A stretch of 64,000 nt of DNA from Microcaldota archaeon (lineage in GTDB: Archaea > Micrarchaeota > Micrarchaeia > Anstonellales > J096): contig WAMF01000018.1 in NCBI GenBank assembly GCA_015522475.1, forward strand, positions 62,001-126,000. The letters run 5' to 3'. This document shows, piece by piece, positions 49,624 through 59,023 of this stretch (its first letter is position 1; the number at the start of each line of letters is the position of its first letter). The notes under the pieces were generated by a model. It had not been told where the DNA came from. It did no database searches and saw nothing but the letters and a program-made list of their open reading frames with translations. The position numbers and the translations under genes are program-made.

Positions 49624-50433
49624 CTATGCATTGGGCTTTTCAGGCTTCTCCTCCTGCTTCTTCTCAGCCTTCTTCTCGGCTTTCTTCTCGAGCCCTTTAG
49701 ATTCAGATTCCGGCTTCGTCGCTCCCTCTTTCGCCTTCTCTGCATCTTTTGTCCCCTCTGCCTTCTTTGTCTTTTCTGCCTTTTCAGCTTTCTTGGCCTT
49801 CTCCGCTTTCTCTTGCTTCTCTGCCCTTTCGGGTTTCTCTACGACGATGTTGGCTCCTTTGCTCTTCTCTGCCTCCATCGCTTCCTTCATCTCGGCCTTC
49901 TTTTGGGCTGCTATCTCCATTGCACGCTTTTTGTGCTCCTCTTTGAGCTTCTTTACGCGCTCCTTTTCCTCTTCAGAAAGGGGCTGCGCAACAATGATCT
50001 CGACGCGAGAGAGCTCATAGTCGTGCCTTGTTCTTCTGCCTTTAGGTTGAAGCCTGTAGTATATGCGTTTCTTGTTGGCAGACGCGTGGTAAACCTTCAA
50101 CTGTTCTTCGTTAGCGCCAAACATCACTGCATTGGAGACGGCGTTTTTCAACACTGTCAACACAACCTTGGCAGCCTTTTTTGGATACCTGCCCTTTTTG
50201 CCGCCGAGCTCCTTCCTATGAGCTAGCTTCTTGTTGTGGCTCCTGTATAAGATGGGTCGCTTGCCTTCAGCAGCTTCCTCGAGGAGCCTAAGGGCGTAGT
50301 TCACAGGCTTTCTCCGTATGTTAGCGCAGACTTCTGCTAAATCTTTGAACGAGGCTGTAGATTCCTCGTAGTGCGCCTTGCCTACAATGAACTCATCCGA
50401 CGAAGGGATGGGTGAGCTGAATGCCTTTGCCAT
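49624..50433 (-). CDS. rpl22: 50S ribosomal protein uL22 with long Lys/Glu/Ala tail
   Basis: KDLAEVCANIRRKPVNYALRLLEEAAEGKRPILYRSHNKKLAHRK; tail EKPERAEKQEKAEKAKKAEKAEKTKKAEG... Confidence 0.93.
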   Translation of the reverse strand: MAKAFSSPIPSSDEFIVGKAHYEESTASFKDLAEVCANIRRKPVNYALRLLEEAAEGKRPILYRSHNKKLAHRKELGGKKGRYPKKAAKVVLTVLKNAVSNAVMFGANEEQLKVYHASANKKRIYYRLQPKGRRTRHDYELSRVEIIVAQPLSEEEKERVKKLKEEHKKRAMEIAAQKKAEMKEAMEAEKSKGANIVVEKPERAEKQEKAEKAKKAEKAEKTKKAEGTKDAEKAKEGATKPESESKGLEKKAEKKAEKKQEEKPEKPNA

Positions 50434-50445
50434 GTTAACACCTCA

Positions 50446-50859
50446 TCACTTAGCTGATATGAATTTACTACCTCTTGTAGCACCGATACCTGGATTAGAG
50501 TGTCTCTCGAAGCGTGTGCTGTAGCTGTATTCACCTAAGCGGTGGCCTAATTTTTCAATGGTAATCTCTACAGGCTTCCACTCTTTGCCGTTGTACACGT
50601 GGAAAGTAATGCCAAGCCACTCTGGGATTATAACCGCTTGCCTCACATGCGTCTTTATAGGTTTGCTTATCTTGCCCTTCTTTGCCAGCTTTCTAACCTT
50701 ATCGACGAGCTGCCTGTACTGCACATTCTTACCTTCAAGCATGCGAAGGATGGCTCGCCTGCTCCTTGCTTTGACGAGTTTGGCAAAATCCTCAAGAGGA
50801 AGTTTTTTAACTTCCTCCTCGGAAAGGCCTCTATACACATCCCTAGCTATTTTTACCAT
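50446..50859 (-). CDS. rps19: 30S ribosomal protein uS19
   Basis: IKTHVRQAVIIPEWLGITFHVYNGKEWKPVEITIEKLGHRLGEYSYSTRF. Confidence 0.95.
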   Translation of the reverse strand: MVKIARDVYRGLSEEEVKKLPLEDFAKLVKARSRRAILRMLEGKNVQYRQLVDKVRKLAKKGKISKPIKTHVRQAVIIPEWLGITFHVYNGKEWKPVEITIEKLGHRLGEYSYSTRFERHSNPGIGATRGSKFISAK

Positions 50860-51602
50860 TAGTCAACACCTCCACTCTTTCTCACGCGCCTACCCGTCTG
50901 CTTAGCTCGTATATGGCCGACTTTCTGTCCTGGAGGCGCATGTTTGCTAACTGTAGTAGGCCTACCTTCATGGTGCTGCTTACCTCCGAATGGATGGTCA
51001 AACGGAGACATGCTAACACCACGCTGTTTAGGCCATAGGCGATTCTTGGCCTTGTGTTTATAGTAAGCATTGCCTGCTTTTAATAAAGGCTTTTGCTTTA
51101 TCTCGCCGCCTGCCGGCACGCCGAGCTGAGCCCTTGCTTCTGCACTGACGGTGATGAGCTTTCCGCTGGGGAGTTTGAGCTGGACTTTTGATTGGTCGTG
51201 GGAGACGACGATGGCATAGGAGCCGCCAGCTCTAGCGATCTTTCCGCCGTCGCCGGGGATTTTTTCTATGTTGTATACATATGCGCCATCAGGCACTTCG
51301 TACAATGGCAGCACATTGCCCGGAGCGAAGCTCGCTTGTGCCCCCACTTCAACCTTGTCGCCAACAGCCATACCCTCTGCTGCTATAAGGGCTAATCTCT
51401 CTGCATTGTCTAGCTCAGCTACTGCTACTATAGCATTCCTAGCGGGATCGTCTATAAAGCCTATGATTTGGCCTCTTAGCAAACTCATCCTTTCTATGTC
51501 GTCGTAAGGCCTATACTTGACCGTGGCTTTATATCTATGACTAGGAGCTCTATAACGGGGTGTTCCCTTACCCCTCACCTGTTGTTTTAACCTCTTACCC
51601 AT
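50859..51602 (-). CDS. rpl2: 50S ribosomal protein uL2
   Basis: MGKRLKQQVRGKGTPRYRAPSHRYKATVKYRPYD, WPKQRGVSMSPFDHPFGGKQHHEGRP. Confidence 0.95.
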   Translation of the reverse strand: MGKRLKQQVRGKGTPRYRAPSHRYKATVKYRPYDDIERMSLLRGQIIGFIDDPARNAIVAVAELDNAERLALIAAEGMAVGDKVEVGAQASFAPGNVLPLYEVPDGAYVYNIEKIPGDGGKIARAGGSYAIVVSHDQSKVQLKLPSGKLITVSAEARAQLGVPAGGEIKQKPLLKAGNAYYKHKAKNRLWPKQRGVSMSPFDHPFGGKQHHEGRPTTVSKHAPPGQKVGHIRAKQTGRRVRKSGGVD

Positions 51603-51686
51603 TCAATCACCCTCATAAAATAGCCATATGGCCATACCACCTACTCCATTCTACTTCATATGTTCACTTGTATCTACTTACACCCT

Positions 51687-51932
51687 CTACACTATATTCA
51701 GCGACGTTGCAATCTCGTCGACGTTAACGTCCTTAGTAAACTTGACGTAAGCCACTTTTTTACTGTTGGCAACGTGTGTCCTTACACGCTCAACCTTCGC
51801 GCCTAGGAGCTTCTCTATCTCAGCTTTTATTTCGGGTTTTGTTGCCCTTATGTCTACGACAAAAGGAATGGTCCTTTCCTTTGTAGCCAGCTTAAGGGCT
51901 TTTTCTGTTCGTACAACACCTTGGATTATCAT
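51687..51932 (-). CDS. rpl23: 50S ribosomal protein uL23
   Basis: VVRTEKALKLATKERTIPFVVDIRATKPEIKAEIEKLLGAKVERVRT. Confidence 0.94.
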   Translation of the reverse strand: MIIQGVVRTEKALKLATKERTIPFVVDIRATKPEIKAEIEKLLGAKVERVRTHVANSKKVAYVKFTKDVNVDEIATSLNIV

Positions 51933-52015
51933 GCTTTCGCCTCCACCTCTTCTATCATATCTTTCTTCCTCTATCCATATTATTCATATCTATCCATATC
52001 GTTCTATTTGTGTTA

Positions 52016-52945
52016 TTACTCCTTCCATCGCTCGTCCAATAGAGCAAGAGCCTTTTCCGTATAGACAGTGAGCCTACCCGGATGGCCACCTGGAGCAAAG
52101 TATTTCACTAGAAGTTCTGCTGCACTTATAGCGTCAACGCCCGGAACATTCCTAGCAGCCCTTATGAGAGCCTCTTCGTCAGGAGCGGCTACAACTAAGA
52201 CCGTCTTAGGATGTTTCTTGTTTGGACCGCGCTTTGCTTTGGCCTTCTCTACATCTTCTGGGACAAGTGAAGAGATAAAAGCGAAAAATTCCTTTGTTTT
52301 TGATGGCAACTTTTCTGAAGAGAGAATGATAGGAAGCTCTTCTAAAGTCTCAGAGCCAGAAGCAGAAGCCTTTGAAGCCTTTAGCGAGATACGATGACCT
52401 CTAGCCTTAGCGAGCTCTGCGTCTGCTGTGGCAGCTATGGCGCTCCTTAAAGCTAGATCGTGCTCTTTTTTGTTTATCTTCTCGTAGATATTTTTCTCTG
52501 GCTTCGGTGGATGGGCTCTTCTACCACTTACCGCTGAAGGAATGTAGCGAACCCTGCCGGGCCTTCCGCCACCGAAGAACTCTCTAGGCAATCTCGATTG
52601 GCCTCTGTTTTTCAGTGTAGCGTATGCTTCTTTTCTACCCACATAACGAGCGCTCGTCTCTAATCCAGCCCATCTGTAGTTGCCTTTAGGCTGCTTCTCC
52701 CATGTCTCTTCTGCAAGCACGGCCCGTCTTATGATTTCTTCCCTTACTTCTGTAGCAAATACGGCTGGAAGCTCTACTTCCTCCAATACCTTGCCATCCA
52801 ATCCATAAACATGGGCTTTGCGGGACTTCGTCGGTTGAGCTGCCTCGCTAGATTTAGCCGTTGCTGCTACGTTAGCAGGTTTTGACTTTTCGGATTTTAC
52901 TTTTTCAGCAGACTTAATGCCTGTGTTTTCATTCTTCTTGACCAT
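52016..52945 (-). CDS. rpl4: 50S ribosomal protein uL4 with charged N-terminal extension
   Basis: AHVYGLDGKVLEEVELPAVFATEVREEIIRRAVLAEE; GRPGRVRYIPSAVSGRRAHPPKPEK. Confidence 0.94.
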   Translation of the reverse strand: MVKKNENTGIKSAEKVKSEKSKPANVAATAKSSEAAQPTKSRKAHVYGLDGKVLEEVELPAVFATEVREEIIRRAVLAEETWEKQPKGNYRWAGLETSARYVGRKEAYATLKNRGQSRLPREFFGGGRPGRVRYIPSAVSGRRAHPPKPEKNIYEKINKKEHDLALRSAIAATADAELAKARGHRISLKASKASASGSETLEELPIILSSEKLPSKTKEFFAFISSLVPEDVEKAKAKRGPNKKHPKTVLVVAAPDEEALIRAARNVPGVDAISAAELLVKYFAPGGHPGRLTVYTEKALALLDERWKE

Positions 52946-53006
52946 TTACTCACCCCTTTTCTCAAGCTACATGACAAACTGCATAAACTGCGCGTGCAAA
53001 GCCACC

Positions 53007-53993
53007 TCACACACGTATGAATGAAAGCTTTGGTTCAACCACTTCAGTGGGTTTGCGCATGGCCCACCTAAAGCGGACCACTCTCTTGATTGTGCCAGGA
53101 ATGCTTCCCTTTATGACTACAAAATCGTTCTTGACAAGGCCGTAGTGTGGCCAACCGCCTGCTGGATTAATAGACTCTGCCTTCTCTGCCTTGCCAACCT
53201 TCAACAGCCACTTGTTGAGCTCTGTTCTCTTGTGAAGGCCCATCTGACCTGCTTGTGGGGCTGTGTATTGAACATAGCCGGGCTTGAATGGGCCGAGAGT
53301 ACCGACGTGCCTCACCTTACCTGTTGCCTTTCTGCGCTGCTTAGCCACGCCGAATCGCTTAACAGGGCCTTGCCAGCCTTTGCCTTTTGTGACTGCTATA
53401 ACATCTACAAACATGCCGGGTTTAAGCACGTCAGCCACTTTGAGCTCCTTCCCTAGCAAAGAAAGCGCGTAGCTGGCTTTTTCTTCGAGGGAACTGCCCC
53501 CAAGAGCGAGTTCCATGCGCTCGACGTGCTTCTTGCCCGTCGGTGTAAGAGTTGGTTGAGCAAACGCAAGCAGTTTAACGTCTGTGAAAGACTCGGGCGC
53601 GTTGCCCTCCTTAGCTTCCTTGCTTTCCTTACCAGCTGTGCTGGATGCTCTTGCTTTCTTTGCACCTAGCCTTTTAATGACGTCAGCGTCGTCTGTCAGC
53701 ACATCCTTTGAATAGCCATTGTTGTAAAAGCGAGCTCCATATACGACGAGAGACGGTGTTTCAACAACTGTGACACCTCCAAGCACTTCCATGCCCTTTG
53801 TAGGCCCTGGCCTCTCTTCTGTCCAAGCTGCTGTGGCCATACCTACTTTATAGCCTGCAAAGCCTAAAACGGCCTTTTCACTGACGTCTGGCCATGCATT
53901 TATGCGCTGGATTTTTGGCTTAGCTCTCTTGCGAGGCCTGAAAGACATAGAGCCTCTCCTAGGTTTTCTTATATCTACCATATAATCACCCAC
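53007..53993 (-). CDS. rpl3: 50S ribosomal protein uL3
   Basis: RRGSMSFRPRKRAKPKIQRINAWP, FVDVIAVTKGKGWQGPVKRFGVAKQRRKATGKVRHVGTLGP. Confidence 0.95.
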   Translation of the reverse strand: MGDYMVDIRKPRRGSMSFRPRKRAKPKIQRINAWPDVSEKAVLGFAGYKVGMATAAWTEERPGPTKGMEVLGGVTVVETPSLVVYGARFYNNGYSKDVLTDDADVIKRLGAKKARASSTAGKESKEAKEGNAPESFTDVKLLAFAQPTLTPTGKKHVERMELALGGSSLEEKASYALSLLGKELKVADVLKPGMFVDVIAVTKGKGWQGPVKRFGVAKQRRKATGKVRHVGTLGPFKPGYVQYTAPQAGQMGLHKRTELNKWLLKVGKAEKAESINPAGGWPHYGLVKNDFVVIKGSIPGTIKRVVRFRWAMRKPTEVVEPKLSFIRV

Positions 53994-54271
53994 GTTGCCC
54001 TCAAACGAGGGACGTCACTCCTTGCCCACTTCTGCAGCGGGCTATTCCACACCTAGAATATCCAATCTTGCAGAGAGGCAAGAAGTATGTGCTGTAACTC
54101 TTTGCCAATATGTTTAAAAAGCATGGGGTCGGGCAAAGACACGACACCACAACTCGGCCTTGTAAAGAACAAGAGCATCTAGAAGCATCTAGAAAAGTAG
54201 CTTTCCATAGAAAACAGAAACAAAAAACGCGGTTAAAGTCACAGAGCCTTCGTAAAATATATGTGGGCTTT

Positions 54272-54499
54272 TCATTCTGGGAAAAACAGAAGTATCATCC
54301 CACCTAGAAAGACAAGAGTCCCTATAGGAGCTAACACTGGGTGATCTGTTGCCATAAGTAAAATGCCACCTATTATCGCTGTATAGGTAGATACCATAAG
54401 TACCTTCCATCCTGCTATACCACCTTCATCCTTTAGCCGCTCTCCAGTCTTTTTGAAGAGCGTCGTAAACTTTTGGATAAGGCCTTTCTTCTGTGTCAT
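54272..54499 (-). CDS. Small membrane protein (two hydrophobic segments)
   Basis: 75 aa; WKVLMVSTYTAIIGGILLMATDHPVLAPIGTLVFLGGMILLFF. Confidence 0.6.
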   Translation of the reverse strand: MTQKKGLIQKFTTLFKKTGERLKDEGGIAGWKVLMVSTYTAIIGGILLMATDHPVLAPIGTLVFLGGMILLFFPE

Positions 54500-54514
54500 C
54501 TGTGTTGTTTGTGC

Positions 54515-54760
54515 CTATGGCGCTTCAAGCTTAGTCTTTTCCATCGATGCTCTCGATGGTTTTAAGATGCTTTGCTCTTCTACGCCATTCACGGCTCGTT
54601 GTGTCAAGGGCCCTATGCTAGAGAATGGCCTTTTCAGTATTTTCACAGGGTGGCCCTTCTTTCTCTTCAGGCGTCCTGCACCACGTTCTGCACCTGCTTC
54701 CACATATCTCAGTTTTTTAGTCTTTATATACTTCCATTCGTTCGCGTTCATTTTCCTCAC
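54515..54760 (-). CDS. Small basic hypothetical protein
   Basis: 81 aa ORF collinear with neighbours; no family recognised. Confidence 0.45.
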   Translation of the reverse strand: MRKMNANEWKYIKTKKLRYVEAGAERGAGRLKRKKGHPVKILKRPFSSIGPLTQRAVNGVEEQSILKPSRASMEKTKLEAP

Positions 54761-54984
54761 CTCAATTATACAGTAGGTACAAACAGTTTAAAAAACCACA
54801 GCTTATAACTAAAAAGCCCTATCATTCGAAACCGACCTCTAAGAATACGCGTATAATTCAATGTGCCAAAATGTGCTGAGGTGTGCGAAAAACGAAAAGG
54901 AACTTTCTTCGGAAAAGGATTAAAAGGCCTTTTCGCGAGATGTGGAGGAACCAATTTTTATTCAATAAGTATCTCGTACTCAGC

Positions 54985-56538
54985 TCACATACAGAGACTA
55001 TCTAGAGCAGTGTATATATTGGCCACCAATTCTTCTTTGTCATATTGAGCTTGGCTGAACAAGTTTTTCCTTTTTGCTCTACTCCTATCCACCCGTTGAG
55101 CGAACTCCTTAGCACCTTTTTCAACTATGTTTCTTATCGTTGGTCTCCACACATCGATATCATTATTTCTTAATAGCGGTGCTACATCCAACCAAAACTC
55201 ATTTTCTAAGCCTATCTCTGCGATCAGCTCTACTGCACCTACTTGTTGATCTTCGTTTTTGTGCAGCTTCTTCTTTATTATTGCCTTTAATCGTTCCTTT
55301 TCCTCTTCACTCATTTTCTCTTTGTAGAAGGTCCTCACGAGGATTGTCGTCCTTACCACTGGTTTTTGAAGTACCGTATTTGGAGTACCTCTCATTCCGG
55401 GGATAAGGTACGGTGAAGGTGTGTATGTCTCTTTCTTCCAATAACCTTTAGTGTAGGGCAGCTTAGGCCATATATCTTCAGCTAGGAAGCCCACCACGCT
55501 CTTTGTCTCGGTGAGAAGGCTTATTAGCTCTGGGATAAATTCTCTCTTATTCAATGCTCTGATGAGCACTGGAAGCTTTTCCCTAACCTTAGCCTCGTTG
55601 TTGGTAATGTTCTCTTTCACATAGCTCTCCATCTCCTCCGCGACTTCTTTACTGGGGGTGTAATTTCCATATTCATCTAGGAGAATATCTAAGGCTTCAG
55701 CCAGCTTATATATTACATCACCACCTATTTGTGGCTTTTCCTTCAATAATCTTTGTATGAGTGGCTCTATATATGCTTTGTCTTTCAGCTGCGTGGTGAA
55801 CTTAACTAGGTATCTAAGCTTATAGGAAGCCCCTTTCTCTAAGAAGCGCTTCGCGTAAGCTACTACTTCTTTTTTATCCTCTTCGTTGAGTACTGACTTT
55901 ACACTCTCTAAATTAACATTATTGAGGTCCATTGCGGATGCCTTTCCTAACATTTTCTTCAAATCTTCTTTCAACTCGCCATTTACATCTCTTTCTCTTA
56001 AAGCTTTTCTCATTTTTTCCTCGGCTGTAGTCAAGTAGTAAAGGAAGTAAGGCAACAGGTCGTGCCCGTAGAACTCTACAACTGTTCTACTCCCCCAATA
56101 CTCGTCAAGAGCGTCGTGAAAGATGGAATCCTCCAACTTAGTTTTTATGAAAGCCCTTTTGAGCTCTTCTACATTTGCGAAGCGCTTTTCTGGAGAGCGA
56201 AGGGCCGCCTTTATGATGGGTAAAGCCCACCCATTCAGCCCCTTGCTTTTCAGCTCTTCTTTTTTCTCAACAATATCCTTTAACGTGCTGGATCTACCCT
56301 GACTTTCATCATAAAAAGCAACGTTCATATCTTTTATAGCGTTGATGAGTTCAATGAGCCTAGCTTCCTCCTCAATGTAGTGTTTATAGAGGTGTTTGGC
56401 TACTCTCGATAAGCTCCTTCCACCCTCTCTCAATATCCTCTTTGCTTCTTTCCTAACCTCCTCGCTTACTAAGGGCTGCTTTTTCTCTTGCCCTTTCTTT
56501 CCTTTAGCCTTTATTAGCTCCTTTACTCTCTCCTTCAT
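54985..56538 (-). CDS. Hypothetical helical-repeat (HEAT-like) protein
   Basis: 517 aa; repeated helical segments (AYIEPLIQRLLKEKP, EFIPELISLLTETKS, ENEFWLDVAPLLRNNDIDVWRPTIRNIV); overlaps lysS 3' end. Confidence 0.7.
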   Translation of the reverse strand: MKERVKELIKAKGKKGQEKKQPLVSEEVRKEAKRILREGGRSLSRVAKHLYKHYIEEEARLIELINAIKDMNVAFYDESQGRSSTLKDIVEKKEELKSKGLNGWALPIIKAALRSPEKRFANVEELKRAFIKTKLEDSIFHDALDEYWGSRTVVEFYGHDLLPYFLYYLTTAEEKMRKALRERDVNGELKEDLKKMLGKASAMDLNNVNLESVKSVLNEEDKKEVVAYAKRFLEKGASYKLRYLVKFTTQLKDKAYIEPLIQRLLKEKPQIGGDVIYKLAEALDILLDEYGNYTPSKEVAEEMESYVKENITNNEAKVREKLPVLIRALNKREFIPELISLLTETKSVVGFLAEDIWPKLPYTKGYWKKETYTPSPYLIPGMRGTPNTVLQKPVVRTTILVRTFYKEKMSEEEKERLKAIIKKKLHKNEDQQVGAVELIAEIGLENEFWLDVAPLLRNNDIDVWRPTIRNIVEKGAKEFAQRVDRSRAKRKNLFSQAQYDKEELVANIYTALDSLCM

Positions 56539-58018
56539 GCTTCTCCTCCTTACTAGGTCTTAGCTGTGGGAAGGGAATGACGTCGCGGATGCTCTGTCTG
56601 TTTGTCATGAGCATGACAAGCCTGTCGATGCCTATACCGAGGCCGCCGGCAGGGGGCATGCCATATTCCAAAGCCTCTAGGAAATCGCGGTCATTGGGCT
56701 GATACTCGTCTGTATGCTTAGCCCTCTCTGCTTCTTGCTCTTCGAAGAGCTTCCTCTGCAGTAGGGGGTCGTTGAGCTCACTGTAAGCGTTCGCCATCTC
56801 CACGCCGTTAATGTAGAGCTCGAAGCGCTCGACTAGGGCGGGGTCTTCGCGGTGCAGCTTGCAGAGAGGCGTCGTCTCCTTCGGATGGTCTGTGACGAAA
56901 GTTGGCTGTATGAGCTTGTCTTCACACGTCGCCTCGAAGAGCTCCGCTATGGCTAAACCTCTATTGTAATAGGGCATTTCTATCTCGTGTTGAGCCAGCA
57001 ATTCCTTAATCTCGTCGTAGCTGAGCCTATCCACGTCGATTTTAGCGATGTCCTTCAACGCTTGCTTCATAGGCAGGCGTTTCCATGGCCTGCTTAAATC
57101 TATCTCCTTGTCGCCGTAGGTTATAACAGTGGAGTCGTAGAGCTCCAACGCCACGCGCTCGAATATCTCTTCCGTGAGCTCCATAACGTCGTTGTAGTCC
57201 CAATAAGCCGCGTATGCCTCGAAGGTGTTGAATTCGGGATTATGCGTTCTGTCAACGTCTTCGTTGCGGAAGGCCTTCGTTAGGGCATAGACGCGCTCGA
57301 ATCCGCCGACGAGGAGCTTCTTCAAGTAAAGCTCGGGTGAGATGCTTAGGAAGAGGTCGCGCTTCCATGCATAGGAGTAAGTTTTGAAGGGCTTTGCATA
57401 GGCCCCACCGTAGACCGGCTGTAGTATAGGAATATCCATCTCTAAAAAGCCCTTTTCCTCCATAATCTCGCGGATGATCTTGAAGATCTTGGCCTTTTTC
57501 TTGAATACCTCTCTGCTTTCTGGGTTGACGATGAGGTCTACATAACGTCGTCTGTAACGCTCGTCTCTATCCTCCAAGCCGTGCCACTTCTCTGGCAGTG
57601 GACGGAGGCTCTTACTCAATATGATTAACTCTTTTACCATGAGGGAAAGCTCGCCTCTCTTCGTGCGGAACACAAAGCCTTCTACCCCAACTATGTCGCC
57701 GACGTCCAAGTACTTTTTGACGATCTCCGCGCTTTTCTCGTCTGTCTCGCCCTTTTTCACGACTAACTGCAGTTTTCCCTCACCGTCTAACAGCGTGAGG
57801 AATACGAGTTTGCCGAAGTCCCTTCTTGCTACGATTCTGCCCGCTAGCCTAAATGTTGCCTCCCTTTTCTCCTCCTCAGTCCCTAAGTCGGCGAACTCCT
57901 TCTTTATGGTTGAGGTATGAGCATTGGGCTCAAAGCGATAGGGGTAGGGTTCAATACCAGCGTTTATGAGCGCCTCTAACTTCTTGCGTCTAGCTGCCAT
58001 CAAATCTTCTAAGGCCAT
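56504..58018 (-). CDS. lysS: Lysyl-tRNA synthetase, class II
   Basis: FLEMDIPILQPVYGGAYAKPF, FRNEDVDRTHNPEFNTFEAYAAYWDY, GLGIGIDRLVMLMTNRQSIRDVIPFPQLRP. Confidence 0.95.
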   Translation of the reverse strand: MALEDLMAARRKKLEALINAGIEPYPYRFEPNAHTSTIKKEFADLGTEEEKREATFRLAGRIVARRDFGKLVFLTLLDGEGKLQLVVKKGETDEKSAEIVKKYLDVGDIVGVEGFVFRTKRGELSLMVKELIILSKSLRPLPEKWHGLEDRDERYRRRYVDLIVNPESREVFKKKAKIFKIIREIMEEKGFLEMDIPILQPVYGGAYAKPFKTYSYAWKRDLFLSISPELYLKKLLVGGFERVYALTKAFRNEDVDRTHNPEFNTFEAYAAYWDYNDVMELTEEIFERVALELYDSTVITYGDKEIDLSRPWKRLPMKQALKDIAKIDVDRLSYDEIKELLAQHEIEMPYYNRGLAIAELFEATCEDKLIQPTFVTDHPKETTPLCKLHREDPALVERFELYINGVEMANAYSELNDPLLQRKLFEEQEAERAKHTDEYQPNDRDFLEALEYGMPPAGGLGIGIDRLVMLMTNRQSIRDVIPFPQLRPSKEEKHEGESKGANKG

Positions 58019-58257
58019 ACACTCACCACCTTTCCACAAGACGTAGAAGAGAAAAGATTAAAAGGAGGTCACATGTGCAAACGAGAAAGAAAGTGTAATA
58101 GGAAAAGCCAAATAAAAAAATGAGAGAGGTGCTTGCAATCATAGGAGTGGAAAGTCAGAGATTGGCAAAAACTAACCTTTCTTAAACGTTTAACTCTTTT
58201 TTATCAGCCTTGAACTTCTAGACGAAGGTTGCACATTATTTTTGCCTTTTTTGGCTT

Positions 58258-58515
58258 TCAGTGAAGATGGAGTTGGTTTTGATAAAACATCTTCCAAAGC
58301 CAAGATGGCTGCCTCATCTCAGCGTAAAAAGCTTTATCCTTGAGCGATTTTGCATATTCTTCAAACACTGCATTCCAAAGTACCTTCTTCGGAGAGTCAT
58401 AGACGGCCAGATATAGAACCTCGACGGTCTCCTTCAGATCACTCTTGCTTATATTTCCAGACTTATATTCTACAAAAGCCTCTTTCGTCATCCTAAATAC
58501 TTGTTCTTCATCCAT
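58258..58515 (-). CDS. Small hypothetical protein
   Basis: 85 aa acidic helical ORF; tandem with next ORF. Confidence 0.45.
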   Translation of the reverse strand: MDEEQVFRMTKEAFVEYKSGNISKSDLKETVEVLYLAVYDSPKKVLWNAVFEEYAKSLKDKAFYAEMRQPSWLWKMFYQNQLHLH

Positions 58516-58542
58516 TTAACCACCTCTACAATCTGCTTGTGT

Positions 58543-58845
58543 TCAGCGTTTGGGTCTACGAATTATTACTGGTACATTAGATTTAAGCTTCCTGCCCCCA
58601 AATTCAAGATTTGAACCATTTATTGCCTGTCTTATGCCAGAAAAACCAAGCACTTCGCCGTCGTAACCTTCCTTTATATATTTCAAGAGTGTTCTTTTTA
58701 CATTATTTAAGCCGATTTTGTCTAACTCCTCAATTAAAGGCTGGATATTACCTTCTGATTTAGATGCATAGAGAAGATATAAAGCTCCTGCAAGCTCTTT
58801 AGCAAAGCCTTTCCCACAATTTTTAGAAGTGTTTGGTTCTTCCAT
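58543..58845 (-). CDS. Small hypothetical protein
   Basis: 100 aa ORF, basic C-terminus. Confidence 0.5.
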   Translation of the reverse strand: MEEPNTSKNCGKGFAKELAGALYLLYASKSEGNIQPLIEELDKIGLNNVKRTLLKYIKEGYDGEVLGFSGIRQAINGSNLEFGGRKLKSNVPVIIRRPKR

Positions 58846-58951
58846 TTTTGAGCTAGTGCTACAAAGTGTTTATAAACATACACGTTTGACCTAACATAGT
58901 CCCAAAACGGGCCTAAAAATAAGAGTCAAAACAAGACCACAAGAAGGAAAG

Positions 58952-59023
58952 CGCCTCGGCCGGGACTCGAACCCGGGTCTGCGGCTCGACAGGCCGCCAT
59001 GCTAGCCCTTACACCACCGAGGC
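58952..59023 (-). tRNA. tRNA-Asp (anticodon GTC)
   Basis: Reverse complement GCCTCGG...GCGGC-CTGTCGA-GCCGC...CCGGGTTCGAGTCCCGG...CCGAGGC. Confidence 0.94.

Noticed and set aside
49454-50020. 188-aa plus-strand Ser/Phe/Ala-rich ORF
   Set aside because: Also antisense to the charged tail of uL22; compositional artefact.
49393-50226. 277-aa plus-strand ORF rich in Leu/Phe
   Set aside because: Antisense to uL22 and uS3; the low-complexity Lys/Glu/Ala tail of uL22 read backwards gives a long open Leu/Phe-rich frame.
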